Origin: Planctomycetaceae bacterium UBA6163
GTDB lineage: Bacteria; Planctomycetota; Planctomycetia; Pirellulales; Pirellulaceae
Reading direction: 5' to 3'
Assembly: GCA_002428205.1 (NCBI GenBank)
Contig: DIUH01000272.1
Location: 74,371 to 80,121, forward strand
DNA length: 5,751 nt
Shown here: piece by piece, positions 1 through 5,751 of the stretch
Layout of the letters: each line of letters opens with the position of its first letter
Numbering within the stretch: position 1 is the first letter of the stretch
Notes under the pieces: generated by a model
What the model saw: the letters and a program-made list of their open reading frames with translations, nothing else
Told to the model about the DNA's origin: nothing
Databases searched by the model: none
Program-made: the position numbers and the translations under genes

Positions 1-32
1 CACACCCACACTCCGTGTGCCGTAAACATCCC

Positions 33-2384
33 CTAAACCGACGACTCCGCCAATTCATCCGTCGGCAACCCATCCGAATTTCTCGGTTCCATCGCCGCCG
101 CCGCGGAAATCGCTTCGGCATCATCAGTCCCGCGAACACAATCGACAAAGTATCGCCTAACTCCATCAACCGTTTCTTCGACCAATCCGTGTATGTCGGT
201 GTCAAAGCCTGGGAAGCGGGCATTGAACATCCGAGCAAATTGTAGGTATTCGACAATCAGCCGGTTGAACCGTTCGCCAGGAATTAACAACGGTATCCCG
301 GGCGGATACGGTGTCAGCAGCACCGCCGTTGCGCGTCCTGCTAAATCATCAATTTCCACCCGATCGATCTCGCGGTGCGACATCATCGCGTATGCATCTG
401 AAGGCTTCATCGCCGGTTGCATTGGCGATAAATACATCTCGGTCGTGACCCGCGCGATATCATGTTTCTTATAAGTATCGTGAATCAACTGACAAAGATC
501 ACGTAGGCCGATTTTCTCATAGGTCGGATACTGCTGGCAAAACTCAGGCAAGATCCGCCACATCGGTTGGTTTTTATCATAATCATCCTTAAACTGCTGC
601 AGCGCGCTCAGCAGCGTATTCCAGCGGCCCTTGGTGATACCGATCGTGAACATAATAAAGAACGAATAAAGTCCGGTCTTTTCAACAATGACGCCATGTT
701 CGACCAAATACCGCGTGACGATCGATGCGGGAATACCCGAATCGGCGAATTGCCCTTCGACATTCAAACCCGGCGTCACCACGGTCGCCTTGATCGGGTC
801 GAGCATATTGAAATCCGGTGCGATGTTTCCGAACCCGTGCCAATTGTCGTCCGCTCGCAACATCCAATCTTCGCGACTGCCGCTGCCCGTATCGACGATC
901 TCGTCAGGGCCCCAAACTTGGAACCACCAATCGCTGCCCCACTCCGCATCGACCTTTCGCATCGCACGACGGAAATTGAGCGCTTCGGTGATCGATTCTT
1001 CGACCAGCGCCGTTCCGCCGGGCGGTTCCATCATCGCCGCCGCGACGTCGCAAGATGCGATGATCGCGTATTGAGGTGATGTGGATGAATGCATCAAGTA
1101 TGCTTCATTAAAGATGTGCCGATCGAGTTTCTGTGATCCGGATTCTTGCACCAAGATTTGCGAAGCTTGCGAAATACCAGCGAGCAACTTGTGCGTGGAG
1201 TGGGTCGCGAAGACCATCGATTCGCTGCACGGTGGACGATCGCGGCCGATCGCGTGCATGTTCTGATAAAAGTCGTGGAAAGTCGCATGCGGCAACCAAG
1301 CTTCATCAAAATGCAAGGTATCGATATAACCGTCCAGCATCTGTTTGATGGTTTCAACGTTATAGATAATTCCGTCATAAGTGCTTTGCGTGATCGTCAA
1401 GATTCGTGGCTTGCGATCCGGATGCGCCGCTTGAGCTTGCCGAGCAAACGGGTTGGCGTCGATCTTCTTTTGAATATTCTCGGGACTGAACTCGGCCAAC
1501 GGTATCGGACCGATTAAGCCGAGGTTGTTTCGTGTCGGAGTCAAGAACACCGGCACCGCACCGGTCATGATGATCGAGTGCAGAATCGATTTGTGGCAGT
1601 TGCGGTCAACGACCACGATGTCGCCCGATGCGACGGTCGAGTGCCAGACCATTTTGTTGGACGTCGATGTGCCATTGGTGACAAAGAAGCAATGGTCGGC
1701 ATGAAAAATCCTCGCCGCGTTGCGTTCCGATGCCGCCACAGGGCCGGTATGGTCAAGTAATTGTCCCAATTCTTCGACCGCGTTACAAACGTCGGCTCGC
1801 AACATGTTCTCGCCAAAAAATTGATGGAACATTTGTCCGACCGGACTCTTCAAAAACGCGACACCGCCTGAATGGCCCGGGCAGTGCCAGGAATACGACC
1901 CGTCGCTGGCATAGTGCACAAGAGCGCGGAAAAATGGCGGGGCGAGGCTTTCCGTGTAGGCTCGCGCTTCACGCAAAATGTGCCGAGCAACGAACTCCGG
2001 CGTGTCTTCGAACATGTGGATAAAGCCGTGCAATTCCCGCAGAATATCGTTGGGAATGTGGCTGCTGGTACGCGTTTCGCCATACAAAAAGATCGGTATT
2101 TCCGCATTTCGGAAGCGAATTTCTTGGATAAAGTCGCGCAGTTTGGCAATCGCGGGCGAGTCTTCATCGCCGGAAACGAATTCTTCGTCGTCAATCGACA
2201 AAATGAATGCCGACGCACGACTTTGCTGTTGGGCAAATTGCGACAAGTCGCCGTAACTGGTCGCACCAACAACCTCTGCCCCCTCGCCTTCGATGGCTTG
2301 GGCGAGGGCTCGGATACCGAGTCCAGACGTGTTTTCGCTGCGGAAATCTTCGTCGATGATCAGGATCGGGAAACGGAACTTCAT
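33..2384 (-). CDS. Orn/Lys/Arg decarboxylase, PLP-dependent, AdiA/LdcI-like (probable arginine decarboxylase)
   Basis: Predicted 783-residue cytosolic fold-type I PLP enzyme that decarboxylates a basic amino acid, releasing CO2 and a polyamine precursor. The N-terminus (about 1-130, beginning MKFRFPILIIDEDFRSENTS) is the response-regulator-like wing domain of large bacterial decarboxylases. The catalytic core follows, with NCHKS (His264, expected to stack on PLP), HFDEAW (Asp360, expected to contact the pyridine nitrogen) and HSTHKLL (Lys399, the Schiff-base lysine). The C-terminal domain includes the PPGIPLLIPGE signature. The STHKLL..SQAS and GLIGPI segments look closest to AdiA, so arginine is the favoured substrate, but lysine or ornithine cannot be excluded. 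Length is close to AdiA (about 755) plus an acidic, Ala/Ser-rich tail of about 33 residues. The ATG at 2384 was chosen because the wing domain begins there; a TTG 90 bases upstream would add an uncharacteristic leader. The stop is TAG at 33-35. No antiporter gene is in view, so an acid-resistance role is unproven. Confidence 0.95.
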   Translation of the reverse strand: MKFRFPILIIDEDFRSENTSGLGIRALAQAIEGEGAEVVGATSYGDLSQFAQQQSRASAFILSIDDEEFVSGDEDSPAIAKLRDFIQEIRFRNAEIPIFLYGETRTSSHIPNDILRELHGFIHMFEDTPEFVARHILREARAYTESLAPPFFRALVHYASDGSYSWHCPGHSGGVAFLKSPVGQMFHQFFGENMLRADVCNAVEELGQLLDHTGPVAASERNAARIFHADHCFFVTNGTSTSNKMVWHSTVASGDIVVVDRNCHKSILHSIIMTGAVPVFLTPTRNNLGLIGPIPLAEFSPENIQKKIDANPFARQAQAAHPDRKPRILTITQSTYDGIIYNVETIKQMLDGYIDTLHFDEAWLPHATFHDFYQNMHAIGRDRPPCSESMVFATHSTHKLLAGISQASQILVQESGSQKLDRHIFNEAYLMHSSTSPQYAIIASCDVAAAMMEPPGGTALVEESITEALNFRRAMRKVDAEWGSDWWFQVWGPDEIVDTGSGSREDWMLRADDNWHGFGNIAPDFNMLDPIKATVVTPGLNVEGQFADSGIPASIVTRYLVEHGVIVEKTGLYSFFIMFTIGITKGRWNTLLSALQQFKDDYDKNQPMWRILPEFCQQYPTYEKIGLRDLCQLIHDTYKKHDIARVTTEMYLSPMQPAMKPSDAYAMMSHREIDRVEIDDLAGRATAVLLTPYPPGIPLLIPGERFNRLIVEYLQFARMFNARFPGFDTDIHGLVEETVDGVRRYFVDCVRGTDDAEAISAAAAMEPRNSDGLPTDELAESSV

Positions 2385-2418
2385 GTCAGGTCTCTTAGGG
2401 AAAAAAATGGCCTCATGA

Positions 2419-2447
2419 ATTCTAGGCGTTCGCAGTCCGTTTGTCGT
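2419..2447 (-). promoter_or_regulatory. Candidate sigma70-like promoter for the decarboxylase
   Basis: Read on the minus strand, ACGACA (2447-2442, four of six matches to TTGACA) and TAGAAT (2424-2419, five of six matches to TATAAT) are separated by exactly 17 bases. Transcription would begin near 2412, giving a leader of roughly 28 bases before the ATG at 2384. A purine-rich AAGAGA lies upstream of that ATG and could serve as a weak ribosome binding site. Found by eye against the general bacterial consensus, so a chance match is possible. If real, the decarboxylase can be transcribed independently of the gene upstream. Confidence 0.3.
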
Positions 2448-2460
2448 TGCCAAGTTGCCA
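2446..2460. repeat. Short tandem direct repeat GTTGCCA in the gap between the minus-strand genes
   Basis: GTTGCCA occurs twice with an 8-base period (2446-2452 and 2454-2460), separated by one A. It lies at the upstream edge of the candidate -35 element of the decarboxylase, where an activator could bind. The rest of the 97-base gap (2385-2481) shows no convincing hairpin with a T tract, so I see no intrinsic terminator between the two minus-strand genes. The repeat is short and may be coincidental. Confidence 0.3.
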
Positions 2461-2481
2461 GAAATCGATCCCAATTCATTT

Positions 2482-3660
2482 TCACACCGACCAGTTCGGA
2501 TCGGCCGCAGTCAACACGGTTGGCTCAACCCTTGCCGCCAGTCGATCGATCCGCGTTTGAAAATCGGCCACTTCCGACGGGCTGACCAGCGGATGCAGCG
2601 TCACCCGAAACGTTACGCCTTGCCCAGGCTGCAACCGCACGACGCGCTGCTGGGCCGTTTCGTTTGTTCGCGCGTTCGGAAAATTTGTCGCCGGTTCCAT
2701 CCCCACGACGTATCCGTCCGCTTCCGCTGCGGTGTTCTTCCACAGGATAAAATACGGCAGAGTCGAAACATCGAACGAAACCCCCAACCCCGTCGCTCCG
2801 CTGGCCGACCGCAGCATAGCGGCTGTGCTGCCATCGTCGTCGGCGGAAAGCTGTGCGAAGTAGACTCGCTCGGCGTAACCCGATTGCGGCCCAGGCATTC
2901 GGTTCCACTGGCCAATCTCGCCAGCGGACAATTCATTTTTCGGAGCCAGTCGAGCGACGGGAGCGATCACAGTGGCCCCTTCACTCAAAATCGGTGCCCC
3001 CAGATTGATGTGGTACAGCATCTGTGCCGTGGCGGGCGACGACAGTTCATTGGTGACTTCGTCCAACAGGTGCACTTCGGCCGATTTAGCTGTCACGGCG
3101 ATTCGCGACCGCAGCCGCAATCGCTTGAAAAACAGCTTCGATTCAACGCAATCGCCCACCAGCGCCAATTGCCCCGTCGCGACGTTCACTTCAACCGCCA
3201 GCGACGTCGCGGGAAGATTGCCGATGCGACCATGCAGCGGATATCGCAAAACCCCCGCTTCATCTTTCTCAGGCGCACCGTTGCTTTCTAGTCCGCACCG
3301 CACAACCAATTCGTCAAAACCCTCCAGCCACCCCAGCCCATCAGGATCGTGAATCGGCACCAAGGCAGGGTTTACCGGTCCATCGACCGGCGACCGCCAC
3401 CCGAAATCGATGTCGCCTGTGCGGATTTGCCACACCGCCATTCCGCGACTGGGTAATACAACCACTTGGGCGGTGCCAGTATCGATCACGCATACTTCAA
3501 CGCCAGCCGATTTGCCCGACAGCATCTGGCCATGATGAACAAAGATCGTCCCCAGCGCCGTCGGATACTCTCCAGCGACCGGCGAATCGGGCATCCAGCG
3601 GACGGAAACGACGGATCGGTCGTACAGGCGACGCAGCGGTGATGGGGTCGGAGCGGTCAT
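2482..3660 (-). CDS. Aldose 1-epimerase-like protein, DUF4432 family
   Basis: Predicted 392-residue protein of the galactose-mutarotase-like superfamily, DUF4432 branch (the aldose-epimerase group containing E. coli c4013). The superfamily has a large beta-sandwich that binds sugars, and the classical members interconvert alpha and beta anomers; the substrate of DUF4432 proteins is not settled. Diagnostic segments in order are SRGMAVWQI, FGWRSP, GWLEGFDELVVRCGLESNG, YPLHGRIGN (His143), LYHINLGAP (His217) and GMEPATNFPNAR (Glu322). By analogy with GalM, the conserved histidines and Glu322 are candidate catalytic residues, which is an inference. No signal peptide or membrane segment is evident, so it is probably cytoplasmic. 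The start is uncertain: the ATG at 3660 lacks a clear ribosome binding site, and in-frame ATGs at 3699 (GGGG a few bases upstream) and 3750 would add 13 or 30 residues. It is divergent from the cupin gene and upstream of the decarboxylase on the same strand. Confidence 0.9.
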   Translation of the reverse strand: MTAPTPSPLRRLYDRSVVSVRWMPDSPVAGEYPTALGTIFVHHGQMLSGKSAGVEVCVIDTGTAQVVVLPSRGMAVWQIRTGDIDFGWRSPVDGPVNPALVPIHDPDGLGWLEGFDELVVRCGLESNGAPEKDEAGVLRYPLHGRIGNLPATSLAVEVNVATGQLALVGDCVESKLFFKRLRLRSRIAVTAKSAEVHLLDEVTNELSSPATAQMLYHINLGAPILSEGATVIAPVARLAPKNELSAGEIGQWNRMPGPQSGYAERVYFAQLSADDDGSTAAMLRSASGATGLGVSFDVSTLPYFILWKNTAAEADGYVVGMEPATNFPNARTNETAQQRVVRLQPGQGVTFRVTLHPLVSPSEVADFQTRIDRLAARVEPTVLTAADPNWSV

Positions 3661-3666
3661 AATCGT

Positions 3667-3689
3667 TGGTTCGGTATTGAGTGGTTCGG
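3667..3689. repeat. 8-bp direct repeat TGGTTCGG, 15-bp period
   Basis: TGGTTCGG is found at 3667-3674 and again at 3682-3689, immediately upstream of the ATG at 3660 of the DUF4432 gene. It could be an operator half-site pair. If that gene really starts at 3699, the repeat is just two Glu-Pro codon pairs in a Pro-rich N-terminus. The same octamer also occurs inside the cupin gene near 4046, which weakens the operator reading. Confidence 0.2.
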
Positions 3690-3768
3690 GAGCAGCCATT
3701 GCCCCACAAACGGCAGAATATTCGACGATGGCATTCTTGTAACCCTTCATCGGAGACAATAAAACATC

Positions 3769-3798
3769 GGTCGCCACTAACCAAGGTCGCCGTTACCC
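3769..3798. repeat. Imperfect 14-bp tandem direct repeat, possible operator
   Basis: GGTCGCCACTAACC (3769-3782) and GGTCGCCGTTACCC (3785-3798) match at 11 of 14 positions, with the first seven bases identical. Their starts are 16 bases apart. They sit 41-70 bases upstream of the cupin start and just after the candidate rightward -10 element, a position suited to a repressor. The match is read directly from the sequence; regulatory function is inferred. Confidence 0.4.
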
Positions 3799-3809
3799 CG
3801 ACGGCCACC
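3785..3809. repeat. Imperfect inverted repeat (9-bp arms, 7-base loop)
   Basis: GGTCGCCGT (3785-3793) pairs with ACGGCCACC (3801-3809) at eight of nine positions, the single mismatch being internal (C opposite C). The loop is TACCCCG. It overlaps the second copy of the direct repeat and ends 29 bases before the cupin ATG. It may be a dyad operator or an mRNA leader hairpin. No T tract follows, so it is not an intrinsic terminator. Confidence 0.35.
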
Positions 3810-3826
3810 CAAATGACCATGTTTCC

Positions 3827-3830
3827 GGAG
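3827..3830 (+). promoter_or_regulatory. Ribosome binding site of the cupin gene
   Basis: GGAG lies eight bases before the ATG at 3839. It supports that start over the adjacent in-frame TTG at 3836 and is the clearest Shine-Dalgarno match in the window. Confidence 0.6.
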
Positions 3831-3838
3831 TTTGTTTG

Positions 3839-5089
3839 ATGACCAGTGTTCGGCTCGATGAAGGTTTGATCAAAGGCGACAGCGTCGCATCGATTCTCGA
3901 TTCGGCGATGAACGCCGGCGATGGTCTGCTGCGATTGACGCCGACCTGGGTGCCGCGATCGTTCTTGCACCCCGGACGCCGAATCAAGTTGCACCCGAGC
4001 GATTATTACCGATTCGGTGCCAACCGGGGCGGGATCGACGAGCGTTGGTTCGGCAGCACCACCGAAGCGGCGAACGAAGGCCGAGTGTGGCACGAAGGGC
4101 TCAGCTTCTGTCTGTTCGAAGGGAAGAAGTTTTTGCTGAAGGATGCCGTCGCCGAACGCGGCAGCGACATCGTCGGCAAACCGATTTTCGACAAGTACAA
4201 CCGCTGGCCGGTCTATTCCAAGTTCTTTGACAACATGGGACCGATTCCGCACCACATGCACCAAAGCTTCGAAGACGCGGCGCTGGTGGGCCAAGAAGGG
4301 AAGCCGGAAAGTTATTATTTCCCGCCACAATTAAACAACGTCGACAACAACTTTGCTTATACGTTCATGGGGCTCGAACCGGGCACGAAGCCTGAAGATG
4401 TTCGCCGTTGTTTGGAAAATTGGAACGAAGGCGACAACGGAATCCTCGACCTCAGCCGCGCTTATCGGCTCAAGCGAGGCACCGGTTGGTTGATTCCGCC
4501 GGGTGTCCTGCACGCTCCAGGGTCGTTGTGTACTTATGAGCCACAGTGGGGCAGCGACGTTTTCGGCATGTACCAGTCGATCGTCGAAGGGCGTTATGTC
4601 CCTTGGTCGTTGCTGGTCAAGGATATGCCAGAAGAGAAACATCAAGACTTGGACTTCATCGTCGGCCAACTCGATTGGGATAAGAACGTCGATACTCACT
4701 TCAAGAACTCGAATTACTTAGAACCGATTCGCGACGATGCAAAGAGCGGCGATGGTTATGAGGATTTGTGGATCGTTTATGGTACCGTCGATGGCCAGCA
4801 ATTGTTTAGCGCTAAGGAATTGACGATCCAGCCGGGCGCCAAATGTGTGTTGAAGGATCCTGGTGCCAGTTCGTGGATCACGGTGCAAGGCCGCGGTCGG
4901 ATCGGTTCGCTCGACCTGCAAACTCCAGCGATGATTCGCTTTGGACAAAACACGACCGACGAAGTGTTCATCAGTCATAAGGCCGCGACGACTGGCGTGG
5001 AGATTGAAAACACGGGCACCGAACCGCTGGTCGGACTCCGATACTTCGGCCCAGACACTCACGGCAATTTGCCAAAGGCCGGCAGCTGA
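3839..5089 (+). CDS. Cupin protein resembling type I mannose-6-phosphate isomerase
   Basis: Predicted 416-residue soluble two-cupin protein, probably a metal-dependent sugar or sugar-phosphate isomerase-like enzyme; substrate unknown. The first cupin carries both textbook motifs. Motif 1 is HMHQSFE, giving His139, His141 and Glu145 in HxH(x)3E spacing (an extra His138 precedes it). Motif 2 is GTGWLIPPGVLHAPG, giving His225 in the G(x)5PxG(x)2H pattern. These four residues should bind one divalent metal. A second beta-rich segment (about 305-408) looks like another cupin fold without an obvious metal site, similar to the C-terminal domain of type I phosphomannose isomerases. No signal peptide is visible. 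The start is set by the GGAG eight bases upstream; the preceding TTG is rejected. The stop is TGA at 5087-5089. It is followed after 44 bases by a TIM-barrel epimerase on the same strand, so the two are probably co-transcribed. The fold is fairly sure, the reaction is not. Confidence 0.88.
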   Translation: MTSVRLDEGLIKGDSVASILDSAMNAGDGLLRLTPTWVPRSFLHPGRRIKLHPSDYYRFGANRGGIDERWFGSTTEAANEGRVWHEGLSFCLFEGKKFLLKDAVAERGSDIVGKPIFDKYNRWPVYSKFFDNMGPIPHHMHQSFEDAALVGQEGKPESYYFPPQLNNVDNNFAYTFMGLEPGTKPEDVRRCLENWNEGDNGILDLSRAYRLKRGTGWLIPPGVLHAPGSLCTYEPQWGSDVFGMYQSIVEGRYVPWSLLVKDMPEEKHQDLDFIVGQLDWDKNVDTHFKNSNYLEPIRDDAKSGDGYEDLWIVYGTVDGQQLFSAKELTIQPGAKCVLKDPGASSWITVQGRGRIGSLDLQTPAMIRFGQNTTDEVFISHKAATTGVEIENTGTEPLVGLRYFGPDTHGNLPKAGS

Positions 5090-5133
5090 TCGGTTGCTGC
5101 TGATTCACACCTCTTATTCCCCTAGGCATTCTC

Positions 5134-5751
<618 letters not shown>

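Larger units (their letters stand above)
3661..3838. promoter_or_regulatory. Divergent intergenic control region
   Basis: These 178 bases separate the starts of the divergent DUF4432 and cupin genes, so both promoters should lie here. Rightward, TTGTAA (3737-3742) and TAAAAC (3760-3765) are spaced by 17 bases, each matching four of six consensus positions. Leftward, TTGGTT and TATTGT on the minus strand are also 17 bases apart but weaker. Neither is convincing alone. The right half holds the direct and inverted repeats listed separately. The left half (3661-3750) stays open in the DUF4432 frame and may be coding if that gene starts further upstream. Confidence 0.5.

Noticed and set aside
7..19. 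Small hairpin CACAC-TCC-GTGTG downstream of the decarboxylase stop
   Set aside because: The stem is only five base pairs and no T tract follows on the minus strand, so it does not qualify as an intrinsic terminator.
567..1079. 170-codon plus-strand open frame inside the decarboxylase
   Set aside because: Antisense to the conserved C-terminal half of the decarboxylase, with an Arg-rich translation lacking any motif.
1872..2585. 237-codon plus-strand open frame opposite the decarboxylase N-terminus
   Set aside because: It is antisense to a gene with clear family motifs, its translation shows no recognisable domain, and it runs on into the intergenic gap. Long antisense frames are common opposite codon-biased genes.
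2455..3291. 278-codon plus-strand open frame opposite the DUF4432 gene
   Set aside because: Its Arg/His/Pro/Gln-rich composition is typical of a shadow frame, and the opposite strand carries conserved mutarotase-family motifs.
3720..3839. Open plus-strand frame running up to TGA at 3837-3839, considered as the tail of a broken gene
   Set aside because: It lacks a start codon beyond the two late ATGs, shows no family resemblance and lies where divergent promoters are expected; only the mini-frame from 3813 is kept as a weak finding.
3497..4330. 277-codon minus-strand open frame spanning the divergent region
   Set aside because: It overlaps the 5' ends of both divergent genes and shows no domain; both overlapped genes are supported by motifs.

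Overview
The window reads like a stretch of a free-living bacterial chromosome with moderately high G+C. The best guess for its source is a planctomycete of the Pirellulaceae type (Rhodopirellula and relatives). This rests on remembered family resemblance: the DUF4432 mutarotase-like protein, the planctomycete-style TIM-barrel sugar isomerase/epimerase, loosely packed genes and weak Shine-Dalgarno signals. No marker gene is present, so the assignment is an inference.

Layout. The left 2.4 kb is a single minus-strand gene (33-2384) for a PLP-dependent Orn/Lys/Arg decarboxylase of the large, wing-domain, AdiA/LdcI-like class. A 97-base gap separates it from a second minus-strand gene (2482-3660), an aldose 1-epimerase-like DUF4432 protein. 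An intergenic region of about 180 bases (3661-3838) follows, from which transcription diverges. On the plus strand are a 416-residue cupin protein resembling type I mannose-6-phosphate isomerases (3839-5089) and, 44 bases later, a TIM-barrel sugar phosphate isomerase/epimerase (5134 to beyond the window edge). There are no RNA genes, insertion sequences, phage genes or CRISPR arrays.

How the genes fit together. Three of the four products belong to carbohydrate-processing families: a mutarotase-like protein, a cupin isomerase-like protein and a TIM-barrel epimerase. They sit around one shared divergent control region, which suggests a small catabolic module for an unidentified sugar or sugar acid. 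The control region carries a pair of imperfect 14-bp direct repeats and an imperfect inverted repeat, both candidates for a regulator site or a leader hairpin. The decarboxylase lies downstream of the mutarotase-like gene on the same strand. It has its own candidate promoter and probably serves polyamine (agmatine/cadaverine/putrescine) formation or acid/amino-acid metabolism, so its link to the sugar genes may only be positional.

I saw no clearly new system. The main unknowns are the substrate of the cupin/epimerase pair, the repeats in the divergent region, and a 32-codon open frame that exactly bridges the two minus-strand genes.
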